Shown here: piece after piece, positions 9,109 through 18,473 of the stretch
Numbering within the stretch: the stretch's first letter is position 1
How the letters are laid out: every line of letters starts with the position of its first letter
Assembly (NCBI GenBank): GCA_024762925.1
Contig: JANTGM010000004.1
Location: 1-64,000 of the forward strand
Length of the DNA: 64,000 nt
Source of the DNA: Kofleriaceae bacterium
GTDB taxonomy: Bacteria; Myxococcota_A; Polyangia; Haliangiales; Haliangiaceae
Reading direction: 5' to 3'
The notes under the pieces: model-generated
Databases searched by the model: none
What the model was told of the DNA's origin: nothing
What the model saw: the letters and a program-made list of their open reading frames with translations, nothing else
Made by a program: the position numbers and the translations under genes

Positions 9109-11912
9109 GCGATGCAGTTCAGCTTTGGGACGCATTCGTCACCCGCGGCCTAGACGATAGCCACGTCTTAGTTGATAGCATCGCGAAGCTCATTGGCGAA
9201 GAACTCGGGCGCGATTCGCTTCCCGAACTCGCATACATCTCCTTCTCGTTGGCTTCACAAGCGCTGCTCTTGGGTGCGCAAGACTTGGGCAAGCTAGCGG
9301 CGGCAATTGAACGATGCTTTGGCCTGCTCTACGACGGCGAAGTGGATCCGGCCCAAGCCCTCCCCCTTCTCGCCGCGGGCATCGAGACCGTCGACAAGGC
9401 CTTTGCCGAGCTCGAAGCGGCTGACGAGAGTGGCGCCCGCATCGAAAACACTCCCCTAAAGGCGGCTACCTACGAACTTGAGACGCTCTTTCCCATTCCA
9501 GGCAGCCTGGAAAGTGCCCCATCAAGAGCAATTGCAGGCGGACCGGATGTCCCAATTGGAAGGCTCGTTCGTCCGAAGCCTGCCGTGGGTATCAGCCGAG
9601 TTCTGCGCGATCAAGAGCCGGACCAGAGCCACAATCCTATGCTTGGAACGGAGCCCCCCGCTAAACTGTCGAGCGAGGTCGCCTGGCACCCGGAGCTTGG
9701 TGACGACATGATCGATCTCTTCTTTCTCGAGGTGGATGACCGCATCGAGGCACTATCAGCAAAACTCTTAGAAATCGAGCAGCGCCCAGGAGACGTCGAG
9801 TTGCTTCGCGATGTGTTCCGAGACTGGCACACGATCAAGGGCTCGTCGGCAATGGTGTCTCTCGAGCCCATGACCCAACTCGCCCATGCAGCCGAGGACC
9901 TGGTCGGTCAACTGCGGGAAGGAACTCGCAGCGCCACGGGGCCAGTCATTGATGCACTCTTGGCCGCCTTGGATGCGCTCCGCGAAATCGCCAGCCAAGC
10001 GCAGAACGACCGAGTCATCCGGCTGGTGCTCACTCCACTCTATGAACGCTTGCGTCAGCCCGAAGTACTAGCAATGGCCAACGTGGTCGCGACTCCACTG
10101 CCACCGCAAGACACAGCCGACGACAAGGCTCCCGCTCCCAGTCCACGCTCGAGCAAACGGCAAACGATTCGAGTCGACTTTGACAAGCTCGACAGTCTCA
10201 TGAATCTCATCGGCGAACTCGTGCTGGGCCGCGATAGCCTACGTGGTGCCGTCTCGGCGCTCTCCGCGCTTAGTGGCGAGTTGGCTGGGGAGCAGCAACT
10301 AAGTCGCATCCTTCGCAAGGCCGAGCGTTCCGAGAAAGGCCAACTGCAGGTGCTCAGTGAGGAACTTGGGCGCGTTGAGCGCGTTCTTATCGACATCTTT
10401 CAAGAGCTCGACAACTCGTCCGGGCGGCTAGACAGCATCTCTGCAGATCTTCGGGACTCGGTCATGGGGCTGCGCATGGTGCCTGTCGCTGGCACGCTGA
10501 GAAAACACCACCGAACGGTTCGCGACTTGGCCAATAGCATGGGCAAGAGAGTCACGCTACAGCTGCAAGGAGAAGACACCGAGCTAGACAAACTGCTTGT
10601 CGAAGCGATGGACGAGCCGCTCATGCACCTAGTCCGCAATGCCGTCGATCACGGAATCGAAATGCCGGCTGATCGCGAAGCGAGCGGCAAATCGCCCGAG
10701 GGCACAATTCATCTCAGGGCGATGCACAAGGGCAATCAAGTTGTCATTAAAATCCGCGACGACGGCGGTGGCATCGACCCAGAGCGCATCAAGGCGCGGG
10801 CGGTAGAACGACAGCTCATCACGCCGGAGGTGGCGGCCTCGATGAGCAAGAAAGAAATTCTCGAGCTCATTTTTCACGCCGGCTTTTCCACTGCAGAAGT
10901 TGTGTCGGAGGTATCGGGCCGAGGGGTTGGCATGGATGTCGTTCGGCAAACCATCATCAACCGCCTCAAAGGCACCATTGACATTGCTTCCGAGCTCGGA
11001 ACGGGCTCGACGTTCACCTTGCGATTGCCGCTCACGTTGGCGATTGCACAAGTGCTGCTCGCCCGAGCTGGCGGTGAGACGTTTGCGATTCCATTGGACG
11101 CTGTGGCCCGAACCCTTGTCTTGCCGATGACCGCCATCGATCGAATTCAAGACCGAGAGTTCGTGGCGGTCAAGGGCGAGCAGGTGCCCCTGATTCGCAT
11201 CAATCGAGTGCTCGGCTTGAGCGTCGGCCATGAAGATATTGCCCGGGAGCTGCGAGTGGTGTTGTGTGAACATGGCGAGAGCCTGTACGCGCTCGCGGTG
11301 GAGGCGCTCATTGCCAAGAAAGAGATCGTCATCAAATCTCTTGGCGACATCCTTGAAGATGTTCCATGTGCAGGGGGAGCAACCCTTCTTGGCGACCGCT
11401 GTGCGATCATTCTCGATGTCGGAGCGGTAATTCGGCGAGCCGTTCAAGGGTCCGCTGGGGCGGGCTATGGCCCTCCTCCCGCACCAAGGAGCGATTCGCA
11501 ACGGTCCAAAGACTCAACAGACGCGGTTCCAAACCCCGATTCGGCCTCAGTACTTCTCGTAGAGGACTCAGAGGTCGTGCGAGAAGCACTCCGGCGCCTT
11601 CTCACACAAGCAGGCTACCGAGTTGTGGTTGCTAACGATGGAGTGGAAGGGCTTGCCGCAGCCAAGAAAGAAGCGTTCGACCTCGTCTCAACAGACGTGA
11701 TGATGCCACGCATGGATGGATATGAACTCACACGCGCGCTTCGCAAGACGCCAGAGTATCGCGACACCCCCATCATCATGGTGACGAGTCGTGGCGAGCG
11801 CATCGATAGGGTTCGGGGCTTCGATGCTGGTGTCGACGAATACATCACCAAGCCACACGATAGGCATCTCTTGGTGCGCACGGTGAAGCAACTCTTGGGG
11901 GAGATGCCATGA
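9105..11912 (+). CDS. cheA: hybrid chemotaxis kinase CheA with C-terminal receiver
   Basis: 935 residues. In order: a helical, His-lacking HPt-like region at about 1-105; a linker; a true HPt at about 200-300 with H242 in WHTIKGSS; a dimerisation helix pair at about 355-450 (MNLIGELVLGRDSL). Then come a HATPase with the N box HLVRNAVDHG at 508-517, DDGGGID and GRGVGMDVV, a CheW-like domain at about 650-785, and a receiver at about 810-935 with D864 in STDVMMPRMDG. It phosphorylates CheB and receivers in response to MCP state. The fused REC may act as phosphate sink or output. No CheY gene follows, which gives weight to the REC domains here and in the next gene. Confidence 0.93.
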   Translation: MSDAVQLWDAFVTRGLDDSHVLVDSIAKLIGEELGRDSLPELAYISFSLASQALLLGAQDLGKLAAAIERCFGLLYDGEVDPAQALPLLAAGIETVDKAFAELEAADESGARIENTPLKAATYELETLFPIPGSLESAPSRAIAGGPDVPIGRLVRPKPAVGISRVLRDQEPDQSHNPMLGTEPPAKLSSEVAWHPELGDDMIDLFFLEVDDRIEALSAKLLEIEQRPGDVELLRDVFRDWHTIKGSSAMVSLEPMTQLAHAAEDLVGQLREGTRSATGPVIDALLAALDALREIASQAQNDRVIRLVLTPLYERLRQPEVLAMANVVATPLPPQDTADDKAPAPSPRSSKRQTIRVDFDKLDSLMNLIGELVLGRDSLRGAVSALSALSGELAGEQQLSRILRKAERSEKGQLQVLSEELGRVERVLIDIFQELDNSSGRLDSISADLRDSVMGLRMVPVAGTLRKHHRTVRDLANSMGKRVTLQLQGEDTELDKLLVEAMDEPLMHLVRNAVDHGIEMPADREASGKSPEGTIHLRAMHKGNQVVIKIRDDGGGIDPERIKARAVERQLITPEVAASMSKKEILELIFHAGFSTAEVVSEVSGRGVGMDVVRQTIINRLKGTIDIASELGTGSTFTLRLPLTLAIAQVLLARAGGETFAIPLDAVARTLVLPMTAIDRIQDREFVAVKGEQVPLIRINRVLGLSVGHEDIARELRVVLCEHGESLYALAVEALIAKKEIVIKSLGDILEDVPCAGGATLLGDRCAIILDVGAVIRRAVQGSAGAGYGPPPAPRSDSQRSKDSTDAVPNPDSASVLLVEDSEVVREALRRLLTQAGYRVVVANDGVEGLAAAKKEAFDLVSTDVMMPRMDGYELTRALRKTPEYRDTPIIMVTSRGERIDRVRGFDAGVDEYITKPHDRHLLVRTVKQLLGEMP

Positions 11913-13708
11913 AAGTCCTGCTCTTCACAGACGATCCTGTCTTGCCAGAATTTCTTCGGCGGCCGCTGGAACCGCTTGGCCACAGGCTCATGCAAGCAAG
12001 TTCCGCATCCGCATTCCACACAGCGCTTGAGAGCAGCGCTCCGGACGCAGTCCTCTTGCCAAGACGGCTGCCAGACAGCGACGCGGCGGCAGAGATTCGA
12101 TTCCTGCGAGAGCACCCGGCATGCGGCGAAGTAAGTATTATTCTTATATGCCTGGGAATCGACGACAAGACGAGCACAAGCGGCCTCGCGGTCGACGGCC
12201 GGCTTTCTGTGCCATTTAGCGACGCTGACGTTCTTACCGCGTTGAACGTAAGCGAACGGGCAAAGAAGCTCATTCTCCTGGTCGATGATTCGCAGCTAAT
12301 TCACAGTCACACAGCACCGATCCTGCGCGACGCTGGCTATGAAGTGGTCTCGGCCTACGATGGGGCAGAAGGCCTGCGGTTGACTCGTGAACGAAAGCCC
12401 GATTTGCTGATAAGCGATGTTGAGATGCCAAAGATGGATGGCTACGAACTCTGCCGTCTCATCAAGGAAGATCCAGGGACGGCCCACCTTCCCGTTCTGA
12501 TCTCGTCGACGCTGGGAGAGAGCCAAGACTTGGAGCGCGGATTTGACGCTGGTGCGGACGACTACATGGTCAAGCCTGTGATCGCCGTTGAGCTACTCAC
12601 TCGCACAAAGCAGCTTCTCGCTGAGAGCATGCCAGCCACCCGCGAGCACATCTTGGTCGTCGACGACTCGCCAGCCCAACGCCACTACGTTGCAGATTGT
12701 CTGTCGCGCCAAGGCTTTCGCATCTCGACGGCGGAGAATGGGCGAGTCGCGATGGAAATGGTGCTAGCCGAGGCCCCACACTTGGTGGTGTCCGACTACG
12801 AGATGCCGGAGATGACGGGTTTTGAGCTTGTGCACTCCATTCGCGCAAACGCGCAAACACGAAACACTCCGGTCATCATGCTAACGGCTCGCGACTCCAA
12901 GCGAGACATGGCGCAAATGCGTGCAGCCGGAGCAAGCGCATACTTGGTGAAACCCTTTGCGCAAGACAAGTGTATCGCCACCGTTGAACGCACCTTGGCC
13001 GAGCGCAGGCTGCTCGACTACAAGATCGCTTCGAGTGTGTATATTTCTCAAGGTGCACAGGCGGCCGCCGAGGAGCGAGCTCTCAGCGGCGAAATGTCCT
13101 CGATTCGAGCGCAGGAAGAGGAGCTTGCCATTCTCTTTTCGGATCTTGCCGGCTTCACCTCGATGTCGCTACACATGACACCCCGCGAAGTAATCGAGCT
13201 ACTCAACGACTACTTCGATGTCATGTGTCCACTCATCGTCGAGCTTGATGGCGATATCGACAAGTTCATTGGCGATGCCATCATGGCGGTCTTTCCAGAG
13301 ATACCTGGCAAGGCCTCGCCCGCCGAGCGAGCAACCCGGGCAGCAATGGCGATGCAGGCATGTATGCCGGCCTTCAATGCAAATCGCCCTGTCAAGCTAG
13401 CCATGCGCATCGGTGTCAACACGGGTCCCGTGGTGCGTGGCGACTTGGGTTCCGCTGTTGTTCGCCGCGACTACACAGTCATTGGCGATACCGTAAACCG
13501 GGCCAATCGCTATGAGATGAACAGCCCCATCGGTGGAGTTCTGATCAGCCAGTCAACGCGCGACATCCTCGGTCCTCTCATCGAAGTAATTCCTCATCCC
13601 GGCCTCACCCTCAAAGGCGTTGACAGCCCTGTGGTGGGATACGAAGTGAGCAGCATCGGACCTCCTACCAATCCTCCTCTCGCCCAAACTACTGAGCAAG
13701 AAGTATGA
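11909..13708 (+). CDS. three-receiver adenylate cyclase (REC-REC-REC-class III cyclase)
   Basis: 599 residues. REC1 (1-115) is degenerate: the phospho-Asp position reads LLPRRLP. REC2 (about 120-240) has D170 and K222 and REC3 (about 246-366) has D296 and K348, so both look active. After a helical linker, the class III cyclase (about 405-575) keeps both metal Asp residues (SDLAG D412, GDAIM D456). K452 in DKFIGD and D in VIGDTVNRANR are the pair that selects adenine, so cAMP is the likely product. All key residues needed in a homodimeric cyclase are present. It sits between cheA and cheB with 4-bp overlaps, so CheA phosphorylation is the probable input and cAMP the output of this pathway. Confidence 0.9.
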   Translation: MKVLLFTDDPVLPEFLRRPLEPLGHRLMQASSASAFHTALESSAPDAVLLPRRLPDSDAAAEIRFLREHPACGEVSIILICLGIDDKTSTSGLAVDGRLSVPFSDADVLTALNVSERAKKLILLVDDSQLIHSHTAPILRDAGYEVVSAYDGAEGLRLTRERKPDLLISDVEMPKMDGYELCRLIKEDPGTAHLPVLISSTLGESQDLERGFDAGADDYMVKPVIAVELLTRTKQLLAESMPATREHILVVDDSPAQRHYVADCLSRQGFRISTAENGRVAMEMVLAEAPHLVVSDYEMPEMTGFELVHSIRANAQTRNTPVIMLTARDSKRDMAQMRAAGASAYLVKPFAQDKCIATVERTLAERRLLDYKIASSVYISQGAQAAAEERALSGEMSSIRAQEEELAILFSDLAGFTSMSLHMTPREVIELLNDYFDVMCPLIVELDGDIDKFIGDAIMAVFPEIPGKASPAERATRAAMAMQACMPAFNANRPVKLAMRIGVNTGPVVRGDLGSAVVRRDYTVIGDTVNRANRYEMNSPIGGVLISQSTRDILGPLIEVIPHPGLTLKGVDSPVVGYEVSSIGPPTNPPLAQTTEQEV

Positions 13709-14772
13709 CTGCACAGACCATAAAAGTACTCGTTGTCGACGATTCCCTCTTCATGCGGGCTGCTATCAAGAGTCTCCTCGACTCGCGGCCCGAGTTCTAC
13801 GTTGTGGACATGGCCAAGGACGGCAAAGAGGCAGTCGACAAAGTGCTCTCACTACGCCCCGACGTTGTGACGATGGACTTCAACATGCCCCGTAAGAATG
13901 GCGTGGAAGCCATCGTTGCCATTATGGAGCAGTGCCCAACCCCGGTGCTCATGTTCTCGGCGCACACTCGTCAAGGCGCAAAAGAAACGTTTGATGCCCT
14001 GCATGCTGGTGCATTTGATTTTGTCACAAAGCCCGCTGGTGAGGTCTCGGCGCAATTGGACGGCATTGCGGATGAACTCTGCAGCAAGCTTGCAGCCGCA
14101 GCGCGAAGCACACCGCGGACAAAACCAAGGACACCAACGCGAACATCTCTGCGCACGACGCGACCTATGAGCGTGCCAACGCTCCGATCGTCGCGAACGA
14201 TGGCAGCAGTGAATCCAAACCCGCGCATCGTGTTCATTGCGATTTCCACTGGCGGCCCCGTGGCGCTATCCCGTGTCATTCCGCAGCTTCCAGCAAGTCT
14301 TCGAGTCGGTATCGTTATCGTGCAGCACATGCCGCCCACCTTTACCGGAGCCTTGGCCGAACGGCTCAATGCAGAAAGTCCTCTACAGGTTCGCGAAGCA
14401 GCCAACGGCGACATGCCCTGCCCTGGACTCGTGCTCGTGGCCCCCGGTGGACAGCACGTCGAATTCGATTCCAGCGGTGCCATTAAGCTCGTGGCAGGCC
14501 CGCTCGTTCACGGTTGCCGACCAGCCGCTGACGTGACCATGAAGAGCGCCGCTCGTGTGTACGGCCGCCGGGCCATTGGTCTCATCATGACTGGCATGGG
14601 GAAGGACGGCGCAGAGGGCTTGCTGGCCATCAAACAAGCTGGAGGCAAGACGCTCGCCCAAGACAAAGCGAGCAGTGTCATTTTTGGCATGCCGAAAGCT
14701 GCACTTGAACTGGATGCGGTCGACGAGATCGTGGCTCTCGACGACGTCGCAACCAAGCTACAGCAGATTTAG
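13705..14772 (+). CDS. cheB: chemotaxis methylesterase CheB
   Basis: 355 residues. Receiver at 1-125 with phospho-Asp D58 (VTMDFNMP), a Thr/Arg/Pro-rich linker at about 134-165, then the esterase/deamidase domain. The catalytic triad is visible: S181 in ISTGGP, H208 in QHMP, D301 in GMGKDGAEG. It removes methyl groups from the MCP when phosphorylated by CheA. It is the last gene of the operon and ends 8 bp from the convergent haem lipoprotein gene. No hairpin terminator is visible between them. Confidence 0.94.
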   Translation: MTAQTIKVLVVDDSLFMRAAIKSLLDSRPEFYVVDMAKDGKEAVDKVLSLRPDVVTMDFNMPRKNGVEAIVAIMEQCPTPVLMFSAHTRQGAKETFDALHAGAFDFVTKPAGEVSAQLDGIADELCSKLAAAARSTPRTKPRTPTRTSLRTTRPMSVPTLRSSRTMAAVNPNPRIVFIAISTGGPVALSRVIPQLPASLRVGIVIVQHMPPTFTGALAERLNAESPLQVREAANGDMPCPGLVLVAPGGQHVEFDSSGAIKLVAGPLVHGCRPAADVTMKSAARVYGRRAIGLIMTGMGKDGAEGLLAIKQAGGKTLAQDKASSVIFGMPKAALELDAVDEIVALDDVATKLQQI

Positions 14773-14780
14773 CGTTTTTC

Positions 14781-15482
14781 TTAGGGCTTCAGATCGAACT
14801 CGGCCCAGAGTGCTCCACGCAGATCTCCGTTTTCATACCCCGTAGCTTTGTCTTCCGGGTAGCGAGATGCGAGCAGAGTCTTCATTGCTTCCGAATGCGG
14901 ATCCGTACTTCCATGACATGCGAGGCAAAGCCCACCTACGGCAAGTGGGATAAGCACGCGAGCGGTTCCGTCGACCACCTCTTCAACACCAGCGACACCT
15001 TCGGCCTTGCGCTCCCCAGTTTCAGTTAGCCAAGTCTTGACCCATTCTGGCGCCTCAGCGTTTTTCGGATTTCGCAGACGGAGAGTCGAGCGCCCGACGC
15101 GCAGCCGATTGCTGCCAACGCCCGCGGTTAGAGACGAGGCTTCCGCAGCACATGCCTGCAATGCCCCCTCTGGGCCGCCCTCTTGCATTGCACTCATGAG
15201 ACGTCCTTTGAGCGTGCCACCAAGAGCCTTTGCGCCGGCCTTTGCGGCAGCCAAGCCCTGCTCAGGCGATGCCTCCCCGGTCATTTCGTAAGGCGCAGGT
15301 GCGGCGGGCTCTGGAGCGGGCTCTGCGGTTTCGGGTATAGGTTCCGGTGCAGTCTTGGCCGCAGTCCCCTTAGCTGGTGTCGCGTGGGGCGCAACCTCAG
15401 AAGGTTTCGGTTGTTTCTCGTCCTCTTTCGAACAAGCACTCACAACGGCGATGGCACACAAACCTACTAGCAATCGATTCAT
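14781..15482 (-). CDS. mono-heme lipoprotein with Tll0287/DUF3365-like domain
   Basis: The start chosen at 15482 gives MNRLLVGLCAIAVVSACSK, a lipoprotein signal with lipobox VSAC. A Pro/Ala/Glu-rich linker to about residue 70 follows. The C-terminal domain has a single haem motif CLACHG and the surroundings of the Tll0287-like (DUF3365) haem domain: CAAEASSLT, RSTLRLRNPKNAP-like text (RNPKNAEAPEW) and LCLACHGS. Such domains bind one c-type haem in the periplasm and are often sensory. It faces cheB tail to tail. Function is unknown; a redox-sensing link to the chemosensory operon is only suggested by position. Confidence 0.75.
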   Translation of the reverse strand: MNRLLVGLCAIAVVSACSKEDEKQPKPSEVAPHATPAKGTAAKTAPEPIPETAEPAPEPAAPAPYEMTGEASPEQGLAAAKAGAKALGGTLKGRLMSAMQEGGPEGALQACAAEASSLTAGVGSNRLRVGRSTLRLRNPKNAEAPEWVKTWLTETGERKAEGVAGVEEVVDGTARVLIPLAVGGLCLACHGSTDPHSEAMKTLLASRYPEDKATGYENGDLRGALWAEFDLKP

Positions 15483-15576
15483 GAGCTGAGCATACGACAA
15501 AGCGCGATGGAACGCGGTTACAGGGGACTCTCCATCGCCTCAGCTGGCGCCCAGTCCGTGGACGCCAGGGGCAAGC

Positions 15577-16530
15577 CTACGGATTCGACGCCAAGAAGTG
15601 CTCGGCATCGATTGCCGCCATGCAGCCAGTGCCAGCAGCTGTGATGGCCTGCCGATACTTCTTGTCCTGCACATCGCCACAGGCAAAAACGCCAGGAACA
15701 CTTGTCGTGGTTGTTCCGGGCTTCGTCAGCACATAGCCCTGTTCGTCCAAGTCGAGTTGGCCGTCGAGAAAGGAGGTATTGGGGATGTGACCGATGGCGA
15801 AGAAGAGACCAAGACAGTCGATCTCGCGCTCTTTGTCGGTCTTCAAGTCCTTAACGCGAATCTTCTCCAAACCATCGGAGCCCAACGCCGCAGTGCAAAC
15901 CGTCGAGTAGAGGAACTCGATCTTGGGGTTGTCCTTGGCCCGCTGCGCCATGATTTTTGAGGCGCGAAGTTCATCGCGACGCACAAGCAAATAGACCTTG
16001 CTAGCGAACTTTGTGAGGAAGTCTGCTTCCTCCATAGCCGAGTCGCCTCCGCCAATCACCGCGAGCGGCTGATTGCGAAACATTGGCAATGCTCCATCAC
16101 AAACTGCACAGGCAGAAACTCCGCGCTGCCAAAACCCGTCGGGCCCATCACCTGCACCGGGAATATCCATACGCTTCGCAGTTGCGCCAGTTGCAAGAAT
16201 TACTGTATCGGCCTCGCCCTCTTGCTCGTCAGTGCTGTACTTGAACGGACGGGAGCTAAGGTCGAGCTTGGTCACCGTCTCAGTGACAATGCGAACATCA
16301 AAACGCTGCGACTGAGCACGAAAGCGATCGCACAAATCGGGCCCGCTGATGCCTTCGGGGAAACCGGGAAAGTTCTCAACCTCGGTTGTCGTCGTAAGCT
16401 GTCCGCCGGCAGCAACGCCACCTGCCATGAAGCCTTCGAAAAGGAGAGGAGAGAGCTCTGCTCGAGCTGTGTAAATTGCCGCAGTGTGTGCGGCTGGGCC
16501 GCTACCGATAATCAGAACTTTTTCCGCCAT
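15577..16530 (-). CDS. trxB: thioredoxin reductase
   Basis: 317 residues from ATG 16530 ([20 protein letters not shown]). The longer in-frame extension upstream has no family similarity. FAD-binding GxGxxA motif is at about 8-14, the redox-active CAVC at about residues 140-143 ([10 protein letters not shown]), the NADPH motif [10 protein letters not shown], and the C-terminal FACGDVQD. It reduces thioredoxin with NADPH in the cytoplasm. Length is normal. It is transcribed in the same direction as rlmI upstream, with 37 bp between the genes. Confidence 0.95.
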   Translation of the reverse strand: MAEKVLIIGSGPAAHTAAIYTARAELSPLLFEGFMAGGVAAGGQLTTTTEVENFPGFPEGISGPDLCDRFRAQSQRFDVRIVTETVTKLDLSSRPFKYSTDEQEGEADTVILATGATAKRMDIPGAGDGPDGFWQRGVSACAVCDGALPMFRNQPLAVIGGGDSAMEEADFLTKFASKVYLLVRRDELRASKIMAQRAKDNPKIEFLYSTVCTAALGSDGLEKIRVKDLKTDKEREIDCLGLFFAIGHIPNTSFLDGQLDLDEQGYVLTKPGTTTTSVPGVFACGDVQDKKYRQAITAAGTGCMAAIDAEHFLASNP

Positions 16531-16567
16531 GGGCCGGGATGCTAGCCCATATTGGCCCACGGTTTCG

Positions 16568-17884
16568 CTAGCGAGCGAGACAAACAGCGAACTTGAGGTA
16601 GTTGCCTTGGGTGAATGCTGGACTGACAGGAAAGTCCACAGGCAGCCCCTGACGTTCGATGATCTGCAGCTCACGACCCGCGCGGCCAGCCCCCACCGCC
16701 AACGCGGTGTCAAAATCCTGCTGCGTCATCTTGTGCGTAGAGCATGCGGCAACAAGAAGCCCTCCTGGCACCAGCACCTCAATGCAGGCAGCGACGAGTT
16801 CGCGGTAGTCACGCACGGTGCTCCAGGGCTTGCCGCCCTTCGACCCACTGGCAAAGGCTGGCGGATCGATGACGATCATTCCAAATTTGCGGTCTCGATC
16901 GCTGAAACGAGCGAGTGTCTTGAGCGCGTCTCCGACGATGAGTTCTGGGCCCTCTGCATCGAACCCATTGATTCCAAAGTTGCGACGAGATCGGGCGTGG
17001 GACTTGGCGTGAACATCGACCGCGGTTACCGACTTTGCACCGCCGTGCGCAGCGTAGACCGAGATAGCGCCCGTGTAGCTAAAGAGGTTGAGTACGTCGC
17101 GGTCTTTCGCCCAACGAGCAACGGTTTCCCGCCCCAAACGCAAATCTGGAAAGACCCCGGTCGACAGCGGAGCACTCACATCCACCAAGAACTTCAGCGG
17201 CCCTTCGCTCACCTCAAATTCCACGGGCGCGACCTCACCGCGAACGAGAGTCGATCCCGTACGTGGAGCTTCGCCTCCTAGCGGCTTGTAGCGCCGCTGC
17301 TCGTAGATTCCCTTTGGGGACAGCTTTGCTTCAAGTGCGTCGTAGATCGCGGGGAGAAAGGCCTCAACGGCGGGCGTGCTCACTTGTGACACGAGAAAGT
17401 CCCCGTACCGATCTACGCTAATGGCAGGAATGCCATCGTTCTCTGCATTGATGATTCGCAAGCACTCCATCGAGTCGAGATCAAAGAAACGAGCTCGCAT
17501 ATCTACCGCTGCATTGACACGCTTTGCCCACATCTGTGGCCCGACCTGAGCCCGTTCGTTGCGCGACACCACCCGAATTGCGATCGCGGAATTGCCATCG
17601 ACAACCCCCCGCGCCACAAAGGCCCCTTCCCAGTCGACGAGTTCGACGATGGTCCCTTGCGCTCCCAGTGGCTTCTTTGCATCGAGCGCCTCGGAGTAGA
17701 CAAAAGGATGCCCAAGCCAAATGCGCTGTGCCACATCGTCATGAAGGCGTGCCACGCCTTTACGCACAGTTGGCCGACCGGATTGCCCCCGGGCTGAGCG
17801 CGACTCTCGTCGCATTGGACCTCGCTCTTCTTTTGTCATTGGGAAGGCGCGCAGTCTATCCACGGCGGCTTGCGTGTCAATCAT
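16568..17884 (-). CDS. rlmI: class I rRNA large-subunit methyltransferase, RlmI type
   Basis: 438 residues as drawn. Internal Met codons 16 or 24 are alternative starts, since the first 35 residues are poorly structured and basic. An N-terminal PUA-like part ([37 protein letters not shown]), a central EEHEA-type domain and a Rossmann methyltransferase follow. SAM motif is [14 protein letters not shown], then TAVDVHA and IVIDPPAFA. The late Cys of CSTHKM is the expected m5C nucleophile. The family methylates C1962 of 23S rRNA (E. coli numbering). Specificity by homology only; other YccW-like enzymes share this layout. Confidence 0.85.
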   Translation of the reverse strand: MIDTQAAVDRLRAFPMTKEERGPMRRESRSARGQSGRPTVRKGVARLHDDVAQRIWLGHPFVYSEALDAKKPLGAQGTIVELVDWEGAFVARGVVDGNSAIAIRVVSRNERAQVGPQMWAKRVNAAVDMRARFFDLDSMECLRIINAENDGIPAISVDRYGDFLVSQVSTPAVEAFLPAIYDALEAKLSPKGIYEQRRYKPLGGEAPRTGSTLVRGEVAPVEFEVSEGPLKFLVDVSAPLSTGVFPDLRLGRETVARWAKDRDVLNLFSYTGAISVYAAHGGAKSVTAVDVHAKSHARSRRNFGINGFDAEGPELIVGDALKTLARFSDRDRKFGMIVIDPPAFASGSKGGKPWSTVRDYRELVAACIEVLVPGGLLVAACSTHKMTQQDFDTALAVGAGRAGRELQIIERQGLPVDFPVSPAFTQGNYLKFAVCLAR

Positions 17885-17903
17885 TTATCCCCAGCGTTGC
17901 TCA

Positions 17904-17960
17904 GCCAGCGATTTGGCGCTCGGCCAGCGATTTGGCACTCAGCCAGCGATTTGGCACTCG
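17904..17960. repeat. 19-bp direct tandem repeat, three copies
   Basis: Three head-to-tail copies of a 19-bp unit (consensus GCCAGCGATTTGGCACTCR) at 17904-17922, 17923-17941 and 17942-17960, with only two or three base differences. They lie in the 174-bp gap between the divergent rlmI and MshEN-like genes. There are no spacers, so it is not a CRISPR array. They may be slippage-made or an iterated protein-binding site. Confidence 0.85.
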
Positions 17961-18006
17961 GGATCCGCAAATGGGATTTCAATGAATTCGACTCGGGGTG
18001 GGATTT

Positions 18007-18035
18007 TTTACCCCACATGGTAGTCGAAGTAAGAT
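18007..18035 (+). promoter_or_regulatory. candidate promoter for the MshEN-like gene
   Basis: TTTACC at 18007-18012 and TAAGAT at 18030-18035 with a 17-bp spacer, each four of six to the sigma70 consensus. They lie 24 bp before the ATG at 18059. An imperfect inverted repeat GTGGG...CCCAC (about 17999-18016) overlaps the -35. Confidence 0.35.
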
Positions 18036-18058
18036 AGACTGCCGCTCGCCTTATTGAT

Positions 18059-18349
18059 ATGGGTACTTACGATACTATCAACGAAGTTGACGCCACTGTT
18101 GGTCAGACTCTGCATGTCGCAGCGCAAGGATCTGGAGCGGTAGTGGCGCGCCTAACCCCAATTCGATTTGGTGAGTTTCTGTGCCAGCAACAACTAATCA
18201 CCGAGGAACAACTGCTCGAAGCCTTGGGTGACCACTGGTCAAATGGCGGCAAGATCGGCACAGCTGTCGAACGCCAAGGCTTTCTCGATTTTGACGAGAT
18301 CGAGCGCCAGGCTGCCGCGTACCACTCATTGGAAACCGTCGAAATCTAA
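18059..18349 (+). CDS. small stand-alone MshEN/GspE-N-like domain protein
   Basis: A 96-residue protein. After about 35 variable residues comes the helix-turn pattern of the N-terminal domain of PilB/GspE ATPases: RFGEFLCQQQLITEEQLLEAL, then GKIGTAVERQGFLDFDEIERQAA. In PilB or MshE such domains can bind c-di-GMP or regulatory partners. PilB in this same window (22538) starts with a clear relative. Here the domain is alone, without any ATPase. A second-messenger-binding or adaptor role is plausible, not shown. It is followed at 124 bp by the histone-tail membrane protein. Confidence 0.65.
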   Translation: MGTYDTINEVDATVGQTLHVAAQGSGAVVARLTPIRFGEFLCQQQLITEEQLLEALGDHWSNGGKIGTAVERQGFLDFDEIERQAAAYHSLETVEI

Positions 18350-18473
18350 TCCACCCAGATTTCGCATCATTGCCCTTTCTCTCCAACCATATTTCCACTA
18401 CTTCTGCCGTTCCCAAACGGCGCAATCCCCAGAACCCAATCGATTCCTTACGCAGAATCCCGAGGAGCGCAGT

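Noticed and set aside
17904-17960. CRISPR-like array
   Set aside because: Repeats are directly joined with no spacers and only three copies.
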